From positions 1 through 44,504 of the forward strand of contig SDNW01000005.1 in the NCBI GenBank assembly GCA_004524725.1: DNA of 44,504 nt, given 5' to 3'. Below the pieces are notes generated by a model. It was not told the origin of the DNA, searched no databases, and saw only the letters and a program-made list of their open reading frames with translations. Origin of the DNA: Promethearchaeota archaeon (GTDB lineage: Archaea; Asgardarchaeota; Lokiarchaeia; Sigyniarchaeales; SOKP01). Positions 1 through 7,585 of the stretch are shown here, in pieces (within the stretch, counting starts at the first letter, position 1; every line of letters begins with the position of its first letter). The position numbers and the translations under genes are program-made.

Positions 1-150
1 ATCTGCGTTGTTTCTGAATTCTTCAATGGTCGATGTGTCACAATTGGCTCATCTGATTTTCTTCTTGAAGATTCCGACTTTGGGTTAGATGCGGGGGATA
101 ATATAAAGTTTTTAGAAAATATTCTTAAATGGCTATGTTTTGAAACTTAA
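1..150 (+). CDS. C-terminal end of an unknown protein (partial)
   Basis: The reading frame is open from the first base to a TAA at 148-150, giving 49 residues whose start lies outside the window. The tail has a core reading GSSDFLLEDSDFGLDAGDN, followed by a hydrophobic helix ending in KWLCFET. A GxSDFL...GDNxxFxxNxxxWL ending is typical of class I glutamine-amidotransferase-like or DUF4350-type domains, where it forms the last strand and helix. That assignment rests on a short tail and is tentative. The next gene starts 17 bp downstream on the same strand, so the two may be co-transcribed. Confidence 0.5.
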   Translation: MCVVSEFFNGRCVTIGSSDFLLEDSDFGLDAGDNIKFLENILKWLCFET

Positions 151-167
151 GATCACTTTCTTTTATC

Positions 168-1280
168 ATGGTATTTAGACTATTACGTCCTGATTCGAAT
201 TCAGTTTGGAATATCCAAGAAATTGCCAATCGATTCCCAAGATATAAATCTATTATAGACGGAAATAAAACCGCACGATATCTCATCGCGAGGACAATTT
301 CTGCGGACTTTAAAAATTCCTTTTCAGATCAACAATTAGAAGAGTTATTGAGTACTCTATCAGGTGAATTTAAGCAAATATTAACTCTAAACCAAAAAGA
401 AATTGATTCCCGAAAAATTCAAAAGCCAAATTATATCGATTTAGTAGAGACTCTTGCATTTCATTACCTGGAAAAATGCATCTTTTGTGAACGAAAGTGT
501 GGTATAAACCGTATCGAGGAGGAAACAGGTTTTTGCTTTTTAACCGGTGATAGTTATGTGGCCTCTTCATTTCTTCACATGGGAGAGGAGAGCGTTCTCG
601 TTCCCAGTGGTACGATTTTTTTTCAAGGATGCAATTTCGGATGTGTATTTTGTCAGAACTATGATATCTCCCAAACTTGGAAGGGGAAGCGGGAAATCAG
701 TGATATTGCTAAAAGTGTTGACAAGAAACAACTAGCAAGTATAGCAGATAACTTAGCAGACAAAGGAGCCTTAAATATTAATTACGTAGGGGGAGATCCA
801 ATTCCAAATATCCATACCATTTTGGGGAGTTTAAATTTTCAAACCGCAAATATTTGTCAATTATGGAATTCCAATTTTTACTTAACTTCAAAATCGCTTT
901 CACTCCTTATTGATCTCATGGACTTCTGGTTACCCGATTTCAAGTATGGAAATAATGAATGCGCTGAAAAATATTCGGGAATTAAGCATTATTATGATAT
1001 AATCACCCGAAATCTCAAAATAATTCATGATGAAGGAAGCGGAGAAATTATCGTACGTCATTTAGTAATGCCTAACCATGTTGAGTGCTGTAGCAAACCT
1101 ATTTTAGAATATATAAGTAAAGAAACACCGAATTGTGTAGTTAATATTATGGCGCAATATCGTCCAATGTATCACAGTTCGAACTATCCTGAAATAAATC
1201 GAACACCAACCATGCAAGAAATGCATGAAGTAAAAAATTATGCGGATATGCTAGGAATATTGTGGAAGCCCGTATCCTAA
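168..1280 (+). CDS. PflX-like radical SAM protein
   Basis: The protein has 370 residues. The radical SAM cluster motif is QGCNFGCVFCQNYDIS, with cysteines C155, C159 and C162 in the CxxxCxxC pattern. About 45 residues before it is a second cysteine group, CIFCERKCG (C104, C107, C111) plus C123 in GFCF, which is characteristic of the PflX/COG1313 branch related to pyruvate-formate-lyase-activating enzymes. The PflX-like match is strong in the block just before the radical SAM motif (SGTIFFQGC). The first 90 residues are an extension I do not recognise. The substrate of this branch is unknown; a glycyl-radical activase or a peptide-modifying role is possible. No glycyl radical enzyme lies in the window. 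The start is the first ATG after the upstream stop. Confidence 0.8.
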   Translation: MVFRLLRPDSNSVWNIQEIANRFPRYKSIIDGNKTARYLIARTISADFKNSFSDQQLEELLSTLSGEFKQILTLNQKEIDSRKIQKPNYIDLVETLAFHYLEKCIFCERKCGINRIEEETGFCFLTGDSYVASSFLHMGEESVLVPSGTIFFQGCNFGCVFCQNYDISQTWKGKREISDIAKSVDKKQLASIADNLADKGALNINYVGGDPIPNIHTILGSLNFQTANICQLWNSNFYLTSKSLSLLIDLMDFWLPDFKYGNNECAEKYSGIKHYYDIITRNLKIIHDEGSGEIIVRHLVMPNHVECCSKPILEYISKETPNCVVNIMAQYRPMYHSSNYPEINRTPTMQEMHEVKNYADMLGILWKPVS

Positions 1281-1428
1281 ACTAGCATTTATATTACCTT
1301 TTCTAAAACTTAATATTCATATGATTCCTAATTGGGAGAAATTTTTTTTATATTATAGAAAAATCTAAAAACTATGTTATATTTTCCAATTTATCTTAAT
1401 ACTAATTTTGATTTGAGATTGGTGTCAA

Positions 1429-2541
1429 ATGAGCTTTAAATTAGATGACGTCAAGGGTTTAGGTAAAAAAGCAGAGAATCTTAAAGAGGCAGGTATTGAT
1501 TCAGTACAAAAACTAGCAAATTCTAAAGTTGAAGATTTAATAGAAATTAAAGGGATTGGAAAAGCTTCTGCTCAAAAGTTAATTGAAAATGCTAAGGAAT
1601 TATTAAGTTCAGATCAACCAACAGATATCCCATCTACGGAAACTCAGGATCAAGTGATAGAAGAGGAAGCTATGGCTACTGAAGTTAAAAGAATCGAAGA
1701 AAAAAAGAAGCAGCTTATGGGTAAGAAAGTACAAAAAGACGATTTTGTCTTAGTAAAAATAACTGGCAAATCTCAGAGAGGAACCATCTTTAGAGTGTCT
1801 TCTGAAGAAGATGCTAAAAAGGCTGGGATCTATGACGAACAGAAAGCAAAACAAGGATATTATACTCCTGAATTTGTTATCGTTGGGAAGCCAGGTTTTT
1901 TAAACGAAGGTTTAACGGAATTTCTTGAAACAATGAATTATTTTGAGAAAAAATCCGTGCGAATCCCCCCAACTAAAGCATTCGGGAAAAGAGATCCGAA
2001 AAAAATTGAACGAATTGGAATTTCTAAGTTTCGAAAACTCAATGAGGGTAAGAATCCCGAATACGGACAAGAATTCGTCAAAAAGGGAACAGGGCAAAGA
2101 GGGGTAGTCACAAATATCACTCAAGGAAGAGTTATTGTTGATTATAATCATCCATTAGCAGGTCAATCTATCGATTATAATCTGGAAGTAATCGATAAAA
2201 TTGAAGATTTTAGTGAGAAAGTCGAATATTTTATGATTTCGAAAGGAATTCCTCAAGAAAATGTGCATGAGTTTCAAGTTCAATACAATAAGAAAGATAA
2301 AACTTTAGAAATTACTATTCCTAAGATGTTTCTCTTTCAGAATCTCACCTATGTTAAATTTGGATTAGCTATGGATCTTCAGACTCATATGGCAGACGAC
2401 ATTGAAGATGTCAAATTCATAGAAATTTATGAAAAAATGCCAACTCCTGTCACCCCTAAAGAATCTGTAATGCAGAAAGTCGAAGAATTTAACAAAGAAC
2501 AAACAGAAGAATCGCAGGATAAAGAAGAAGAAAAGAAATAA
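1429..2541 (+). CDS. Helix-hairpin-helix / FKBP-type peptidyl-prolyl isomerase fusion
   Basis: The protein has 370 residues in three parts. Residues 5-58 hold a helix-hairpin-helix domain of the RadA/Pol X kind, with VKGLGKKA and IKGIGKASAQ as its two hairpins. After an acidic linker (about 60-100), residues 101-260 form an archaeal long FKBP: the FVLVKITGK strand, an insert-in-flap region, RIPPTKAFGKRDP, and HPLAGQSIDYNLEV, the conserved FKBP ending. Residues 260-345 match the extra C-terminal domain of archaeal long FKBPs. The tail is rich in Glu and Lys. Such FKBPs are cytosolic cis-trans prolyl isomerases and chaperones. The DNA/RNA-binding N-terminal domain is not usual for the family and suggests action on nucleic-acid-associated clients (inference). 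The gene converges on the HAD gene. Confidence 0.85.
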   Translation: MSFKLDDVKGLGKKAENLKEAGIDSVQKLANSKVEDLIEIKGIGKASAQKLIENAKELLSSDQPTDIPSTETQDQVIEEEAMATEVKRIEEKKKQLMGKKVQKDDFVLVKITGKSQRGTIFRVSSEEDAKKAGIYDEQKAKQGYYTPEFVIVGKPGFLNEGLTEFLETMNYFEKKSVRIPPTKAFGKRDPKKIERIGISKFRKLNEGKNPEYGQEFVKKGTGQRGVVTNITQGRVIVDYNHPLAGQSIDYNLEVIDKIEDFSEKVEYFMISKGIPQENVHEFQVQYNKKDKTLEITIPKMFLFQNLTYVKFGLAMDLQTHMADDIEDVKFIEIYEKMPTPVTPKESVMQKVEEFNKEQTEESQDKEEEKK

Positions 2542-2543
2542 AT

Positions 2544-2566
2544 CCATAGATAACACTTCTCTATGG
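2544..2566. terminator. Hairpin between convergent genes, possible shared terminator
   Basis: CCATAGA at 2544-2550 and TCTATGG at 2560-2566 form a perfect 7-bp stem with a 9-nt loop. The hairpin fills almost the whole 25-bp gap between the stop of the FKBP gene and the stop of the HAD gene on the other strand. It is followed by T-rich sequence on both strands. Archaeal termination depends mainly on U-tracts, so the stem may instead protect both 3' ends. Confidence 0.4.
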
Positions 2567-3529
2567 TTACTCTATTTTGAATTCCGAGATTAAATCCTTC
2601 TTTTTTTGCTTTTGCTTTTCATATTCTTCTTTCTTTTTCTTGTATATCATTCGCTTATGGAGAAATTCAGCTCTCCTTTTAAGAGATTTTTTATGCTTTT
2701 TCTTTAGATATTCTTTTTTTGCTTTCTTATATTGCTTCTTAGCTTTTTTGTATTCTTTTTTTTTAGATTTATACTTTTTATATTTCTTTTTAATCTCTTT
2801 TCGAAGATTTGGCTTAATTTTTTCAATTCCAATTTCTTTCAAAATTGTCTTAAACTTCTCTAAAGACTCGAATCTTATTACTATTATACCTAACTGGCGA
2901 GCAGGAATTAAGTTGGTCAGTTTATCATCAATAAAAACACATCTCTTTGGCTTAGTATCTAACTTTTTCAGAACATATTTGTATTTTTCCATATCTGGTT
3001 TAATATAACCAATCTCATTCGAAAGAAAAATATTATCAAATATATCATAAAATCCTCGTAATTCGTTCGATTTTGCATGAATATCATACGTATTTGACAT
3101 TAAGCTTACAGTATAACCAGCATTGTGGAGACGTTCTACAATCTCTGCCATTTCATAAGAAAAATTAGTGACCTTAGTATAGAGATTAAACCATAATTCC
3201 AAATAATACTCAACATTTGCTTTTTTCGGGGGGAGAGCTCCATCCTTCTTTTGATTTGGATAATAATATTTCTCAAAAATATGATTTAAAAAATCTCTTG
3301 CTGATATAATGCCCGATGACAGTCTCCTCCGTAATTTTTTAAGATGAGGATCCTTATCCTTATCTGGAAGTTCTATCTGTAAATCTTGTTCAATGATACT
3401 CAGTAAATTTTTTAAAACAAATGATTTTTCTATTAATACACCTCCAAAATCAAATATAAAATGTTTTATTTTGTATAATCTTACCTTTTGATATTCTGTG
3501 ATTAATGCGTGTAATTCTTTTTCACTCAT
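2567..3529 (-). CDS. HAD-superfamily hydrolase with polylysine/tyrosine tail
   Basis: The protein has 320 residues. Residues 22-235 are a HAD-IA hydrolase: motif I FDFGGVL (nucleophile D27, with Gly at the usual second-Asp position, as in YihX-type sugar phosphatases), motif II MSNT (S145), motif III lysine K177 in KPDMEKY, and motif IV FIDDKLTN (D201, D202). Residues 240-320 are a very basic helix-prone tail dominated by Lys with regularly spaced Tyr and Ala (KKAKKQYKKAKKEY). The likely activity is removal of a phosphate from a small phosphoester. The tail should bind polyanions such as nucleic acid, polyphosphate or inositol polyphosphates (inference). The start ATG overlaps the upstream ATP-grasp gene by 8 bp and is preceded by AAGGGAG, so the two are translationally coupled. 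Confidence 0.8.
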   Translation of the reverse strand: MSEKELHALITEYQKVRLYKIKHFIFDFGGVLIEKSFVLKNLLSIIEQDLQIELPDKDKDPHLKKLRRRLSSGIISARDFLNHIFEKYYYPNQKKDGALPPKKANVEYYLELWFNLYTKVTNFSYEMAEIVERLHNAGYTVSLMSNTYDIHAKSNELRGFYDIFDNIFLSNEIGYIKPDMEKYKYVLKKLDTKPKRCVFIDDKLTNLIPARQLGIIVIRFESLEKFKTILKEIGIEKIKPNLRKEIKKKYKKYKSKKKEYKKAKKQYKKAKKEYLKKKHKKSLKRRAEFLHKRMIYKKKKEEYEKQKQKKKDLISEFKIE

Positions 3530-4313
3530 TCATCTCCCTTCTATCATTATATCGTTTTAATATCAAATTACATATTGTTGATACAATTGAATTAGCATTT
3601 TGCCAGTTGGAGAATTCCGGAAAAGTACCTGTATCCACTACAATTAACTTATTAGTGCTATTTTCCCTTATCATATCTAGATGCCCAAAAAGTAAATTAT
3701 ATTTTTCCCGCCAAATCATTAATGCATGTCTAATATCATCTTCGGGTTTCATAAGCTTAATATTTGCATGTTCATTAGCAAATGGTTTTTTTTCACCAAC
3801 ACAAATCTGTTCATTAATGAAATAAGCTAAATAATGAGTACCTTCAATAAATTTTTCAAAGTATAATATTTTATTATTATCCGAATCAAGGTCATCACCA
3901 CTCTTAATAACTTTAATTCCCTTACTACCCGATCCCATTAATGGTTTTACTAATAATGGATATTCTGATTCTTTCACTTGCTTCTTAATGCTTTTAGGTG
4001 TCCCCATATATATTTTAGGCGTATTTAATCCACAATTTCTAATAGAATAGTATGATTCAATGCGATGTTTATAGGTATAACTTATAATAGGATTCGGAAT
4101 CACAGGAATATTATTTTTATAAAGAAAATAACCCGCATAAAGAAAAAGTAGCTGTTTTGATTTTAAAATATAAAAGTCATTTTCAAAAAGAGAAGAATTA
4201 ACTGCTAAGTTTTTAGTGGTGTAAATTGTAACCTTATGCCCCGTTTCCTTATAAAAAGATCGCATTTTATCAGTGAGTCCTGTTTCTCGCTTTGTAAGGA
4301 TGCCGATTTTCAT
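3522..4313 (-). CDS. ATP-grasp family protein with altered metal-binding motif
   Basis: The protein has 263 residues. It shows a RimK/ITPK-like ATP-grasp order: preATP-grasp region 1-80, ATP-binding Lys K123 in YPLLVKPLMG, a glycine-rich loop MGSGSKG (126-132), the E153 region EKFIEG, and a C-terminal VVDTGTFPEF where active members have D-x-N. Here the metal-binding Asn is replaced by Gly (DTG, 227-229), so catalysis may be weakened, altered or absent. It is the middle gene of a minus-strand operon: 12 bp after the 4326-5147 ATP-grasp gene and overlapping the HAD gene. Family membership is clear; the substrate is not. Context suggests an inositol or sugar phosphate or a peptide ligation. Confidence 0.75.
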   Translation of the reverse strand: MKIGILTKRETGLTDKMRSFYKETGHKVTIYTTKNLAVNSSLFENDFYILKSKQLLFLYAGYFLYKNNIPVIPNPIISYTYKHRIESYYSIRNCGLNTPKIYMGTPKSIKKQVKESEYPLLVKPLMGSGSKGIKVIKSGDDLDSDNNKILYFEKFIEGTHYLAYFINEQICVGEKKPFANEHANIKLMKPEDDIRHALMIWREKYNLLFGHLDMIRENSTNKLIVVDTGTFPEFSNWQNANSIVSTICNLILKRYNDRREMNE

Positions 4314-4325
4314 AATATATTCTCC

Positions 4326-5147
4326 CTATCTTTTTGCTTTGGCTAATAAGTAATCTGCAATGATTTGCGGACCATTCTCAAGGTAATTAAAATTGGGTGT
4401 TGAATTAACATCGGTTAAATAATAACTATTATCTTCCGATTTTAAGAAATCTAACGAAGTGATCTGTAAATCACAAAGTTCCATCACCTTATAGGCAATT
4501 TCTCCTAATTCAAGAATTGGCTTTATTTTTTCTCGAGATTTCATCTTGTCAGGATCACGCAAAATAGGTTTTTGCTTATAATAAAATAGTTCTTCTCCAA
4601 CCCCATAAATTTTATATTCAAACTTACTTTCGATGTATTCTTGATAATAAAAAAAGCTATACTGCGCATTTTTCCCATATACTTCCTCTAAAGCCCTATT
4701 ATCCTTCACCTCAACAGAATTAATAGTTGTTTGGATTGTAGGGTCAAAAGCATAATTATCTTGATCTCGAACGTTTTTTATGATAAAATCTTTAAAAGGC
4801 GGTGTATCTTCTTTTGGATTAAGAGAAAAGTTAGGGACTCGAATGCCCGCGCTTTTTAGGAGAGTACTATTCAAAAATCTATTATAAGCTAGCCAAATCC
4901 CTTTAGAAGAATTAATCACGGGAATATCTGTATCTCTTTCTAATGATTTTGCAAAATTGATAATTCCATCTCCTTTCCCCTTGATAAAAAATAGATCCTC
5001 ATTAAAACTAACATCGTTAAAATTAACTAAGTAGTTTTCTTCAACATAAATCGATAACTCACAGACTTTTCTCATGTAAGATAAGAATTCACGTACTTTC
5101 TTCTCTAAATGATATTTATCTATGATAAGGCCTATATTTTTTAACAT
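4326..5147 (-). CDS. ATP-grasp protein, ITPK-like
   Basis: The protein has 273 residues. Candidate active-site residues are K124 (FIIKN), E170 in YYQEYIE, K179 in YKIYGVGE, D233 in TSLDFL, and D246/N248 in LTDVNSTPNF. The pair YK(I/V)xxVGE and DVNxxPxF matches inositol 1,3,4-trisphosphate 5/6-kinase (ITPK) proteins better than RimK ligases, although the second motif lacks the usual FPGY/F form. It is the first gene of the minus-strand operon ATP-grasp, ATP-grasp, HAD. A 237-bp gap separates it from the divergent ITPK-like gene at 5385. It could phosphorylate an inositol phosphate, but a RimK-like amino-acid ligase is an alternative. Confidence 0.7.
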   Translation of the reverse strand: MLKNIGLIIDKYHLEKKVREFLSYMRKVCELSIYVEENYLVNFNDVSFNEDLFFIKGKGDGIINFAKSLERDTDIPVINSSKGIWLAYNRFLNSTLLKSAGIRVPNFSLNPKEDTPPFKDFIIKNVRDQDNYAFDPTIQTTINSVEVKDNRALEEVYGKNAQYSFFYYQEYIESKFEYKIYGVGEELFYYKQKPILRDPDKMKSREKIKPILELGEIAYKVMELCDLQITSLDFLKSEDNSYYLTDVNSTPNFNYLENGPQIIADYLLAKAKR

Positions 5148-5333
5148 ATAGATCCGCTAAATTAGACTATAATCTTTTTTTATTGCGTGATATAATTCTA
5201 TTATTTTTTATAATTAAATCTCGTATAAATAAATTCTAACAATAAGAAAAAAGTCCTAAATAAGTATTAAATTTCTTTTTAGAGACTTTAAAGCTTTATT
5301 TAAGATAAATAACCAGCTTTCATTATCAATATA

Positions 5334-5341
5334 TTTATATA
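5334..5341 (+). promoter_or_regulatory. Candidate TATA box (TTTATATA) for the ITPK-like gene
   Basis: TTTATATA is an exact match to the archaeal box A core. It lies 44 nt before the GTG at 5385, so transcription would start near 5360 and leave a leader of about 20-25 nt that carries the weak ribosome site AGGG near 5373. The rest of the 5148-5384 gap is AT-rich and probably also holds the promoter of the opposite operon. Confidence 0.45.
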
Positions 5342-5384
5342 TGTTAGTTTGTTTTAAAGAAATCAAACTAATAGGGTTATATCT

Positions 5385-6296
5385 GTGGCTAACAATATCA
5401 AAAAAACTTTTGTATTAGCTATTGTCAATAGAGATTTAGAGGTTTTTAGTAAAATTAAGAAATTTCTATTGACTAATTATAACATATACGTTATTGATTT
5501 AATTAAAAATGAGCAGAAACCCTTTGATGTAAAAGCTTTAACAAAAAAGTTAAAAAAATACCCAATCTCGTTTATTATTCTTAAACTTACTACTCACAAA
5601 GACAATATAATGATTTATAAAGCACTTGAGGAGTTAAATCTCAAGATTCCAATATTAAATAATATCAATTCAGTAAAAACATGCGAAAGTCGAAAAAAGA
5701 CTTTTCAATTGTTAGAAAAGAGCTGTAAGAAATTAAAATTCCCTCAGACTTATTTTTCTACTAGAGACGCTGTTAAAGCTCTCTCAAATGGAAAACAAAT
5801 TATAATTAAGTTAGATTCCCATAATCTTGCCAATTTACCTAAAAACGACAGAATAATTGGAATTGCCAAAAATCGTAAAGAGTTCGATCACTATATCCGT
5901 GGATATAAGGAAGAAGACCTTTTTTTTCAAGAGTATTTAGGAAGATATGATGTTATTAATAAAGTATATGTGATTGGTCGATGGATTGTTTCAATAATTT
6001 CACATAATCGATTGAATCCTAATTATAATTTAAGTCCATTAGAACTTGTACATATCCGAATCCCTATCACTGAAGATTTTAAGCGTAGAATTAAACGATT
6101 AGGTAGAAAATTTGGAATGTCAATCTTTGGAATAGATTACATTTTGACTGATGATGGCCCCTACATCGTAGATATCAATGATTTTCCGAGTTTTAAAGCA
6201 ATTCCAGAAGGAATAAGTTTAATTTGCGATCATATTTATAATTTAATCAATATCCGAGAACAACACTATAAAGCAAAAATTAAAATTAAAGGTTAA
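5385..6296 (+). CDS. ITPK-like inositol phosphate kinase (ATP-grasp)
   Basis: The protein has 303 residues and starts at GTG. The ATP-grasp residues line up with ITPK: K142 in IIIKLD, E183 in FFQEYLG, K193 in NKVYVIGRW, D251 in MSIFGIDYIL, and D263/N265 in YIVDINDFPSFKAIPEG. The last motif closely resembles the plant and animal ITPK signature (DINxFPGY followed by a short P-containing segment), and MSIFGIDYI resembles the ITPK block LFGIDxI. ITPKs transfer phosphate from ATP to inositol phosphates in the cytosol. The gene ends 22 bp from the convergent Ino1 gene, which makes the inositol phosphate that ITPK1 can use. Substrate and position specificity are inferred. FPSF instead of FPGF/Y is a small departure. 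Confidence 0.75.
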   Translation: MANNIKKTFVLAIVNRDLEVFSKIKKFLLTNYNIYVIDLIKNEQKPFDVKALTKKLKKYPISFIILKLTTHKDNIMIYKALEELNLKIPILNNINSVKTCESRKKTFQLLEKSCKKLKFPQTYFSTRDAVKALSNGKQIIIKLDSHNLANLPKNDRIIGIAKNRKEFDHYIRGYKEEDLFFQEYLGRYDVINKVYVIGRWIVSIISHNRLNPNYNLSPLELVHIRIPITEDFKRRIKRLGRKFGMSIFGIDYILTDDGPYIVDINDFPSFKAIPEGISLICDHIYNLINIREQHYKAKIKIKG

Positions 6297-6318
6297 AATG
6301 AAATTAATTCATAAGTTT

Positions 6319-7428
6319 TTAACACTCTCGTTTTCCTTCTATGAACTCGACAAGGTGTTCCTTAGCAACAGTATCATCTAATTGTTCAGGTGGATGTTTA
6401 GAAAAAAATGAGCTTGCTGAGTGCAGAACGCCCCCTATTTTACGATCCTTAGCAATTTTAGAAACTCGAATACAATCAGCTAATATTCCCGCGGAATTAT
6501 TTCCATCTTCTACAAACATCGTGATGTCTACTCTGACCGGAGCACCTCCAAAAATTCTCCCTTCTAATCTCATGTATGCCTCTTTTTGATTTTTTATAAA
6601 AGGAATGTAATCCACAGCAGAAATTTGACATTCCACCGTATCTTTATTTTGTAGATTGGCTATGACAGCTTCAGTTTTAGATTGTCTTTTCCCCTCTTCA
6701 TAGCGAAGATTTCCATTTTTCATAGGTGTCAATAAGTTTAGAAAATCGCTTGAACCCCCCCAATCAAGCTGTATAGTTCTGTCTAAGATCGCCCCTCGCA
6801 TAGGAAAAAGATTTGCTAAAGAGCGATGGATGATTGTTGCTCCAATCTGCGACTTAACATCATCCCCGATTAAGGTTAATTTTAATTTTTCGGCTTTTCT
6901 TACTAATTCGGGATCTTTTGCTACATAGGAGGGCATCCCATTAACAACGGCAGCTCCCGCATCTAACGCAGCATCAGCATAGAATTTAACAGCTTCATGA
7001 GAACCCGTTGGAAGCAAAATTGCTGCCACATCCACTTCAAAACGCTTTAATTCATGTGTGATGTTAACTGGTTCCTGGTTCTCATCAACAGGGATTATAT
7101 TTTTGATGTTGCTGTCCAACCCATCCATAATTTGGCCTTTTACCACGGGAGCACTCAAAAAACTTGGTTCAAATAGTTTCAAGTTACAGTTTGGTTCCGC
7201 AAAAATAGCCTTACTCAAATCGTTTCCAACTTTATTTGCATTCACATCTACCCCCAAAACAAATTGAATGTCATTGATTGAGTACTGAGTAATTTCTGGC
7301 AATAGGCCTATAATATCATTAGGATTTTTCTTATAATTTTCCACTCCTTGTACTAGTGCGCTTGCTACATCACCAATCCCAATCAAACAGACTCGAATTT
7401 CTTTCGAATGGCTCAGTTCAACCACCAA
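6319..7428 (-). CDS. ino1: myo-Inositol-1-phosphate synthase
   Basis: The enzyme has 369 residues and converts glucose 6-phosphate to 1L-myo-inositol 1-phosphate (also named D-inositol 3-phosphate) using bound NAD. Evidence: the N-terminal Rossmann motif GIGDVASALVQG (17-28), the catalytic-core motif GDDVKSQIGATIIHR (188-202), and LFPMRG further on. Length matches archaeal Ino1 rather than the longer eukaryotic enzyme. In archaea the product usually feeds archaetidylinositol or di-myo-inositol phosphate; no gene for either is in the window, while ITPK-like kinases flank it. The reading frame starts at TTG (7428) with GTG as codon 2; no good ribosome site decides between them. It is divergent from the glycoside hydrolase gene, sharing a 157-bp control region. 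Confidence 0.92.
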   Translation of the reverse strand: MVVELSHSKEIRVCLIGIGDVASALVQGVENYKKNPNDIIGLLPEITQYSINDIQFVLGVDVNANKVGNDLSKAIFAEPNCNLKLFEPSFLSAPVVKGQIMDGLDSNIKNIIPVDENQEPVNITHELKRFEVDVAAILLPTGSHEAVKFYADAALDAGAAVVNGMPSYVAKDPELVRKAEKLKLTLIGDDVKSQIGATIIHRSLANLFPMRGAILDRTIQLDWGGSSDFLNLLTPMKNGNLRYEEGKRQSKTEAVIANLQNKDTVECQISAVDYIPFIKNQKEAYMRLEGRIFGGAPVRVDITMFVEDGNNSAGILADCIRVSKIAKDRKIGGVLHSASSFFSKHPPEQLDDTVAKEHLVEFIEGKREC

Positions 7429-7585
7429 TTAAGAGATATTATCTTAATAAAATTCGCCATAATATTTTGTATAATAAAATAATACTATTTAAATCATTAT
7501 TATTTCACTTGGATTTCAGAAAGATTATTTAAAATTATTAATTTTCTCAAACATAGTTTTCTACTAAGTTAAAAGGGACAATTAC

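Noticed and set aside
2577-3008. Open frame on the plus strand rich in Phe, Leu and Tyr.
   Set aside because: It is the antisense of the Lys-rich HAD tail; AAA/AAG codons read backwards give Phe and Leu.
3522-5147. Reading the ATP-grasp pair as RimK-like or microcin-like peptide ligases with a precursor peptide.
   Set aside because: No small precursor-peptide gene is visible around them, and the motifs of the 4326-5147 protein are nearer to ITPK. Not excluded.
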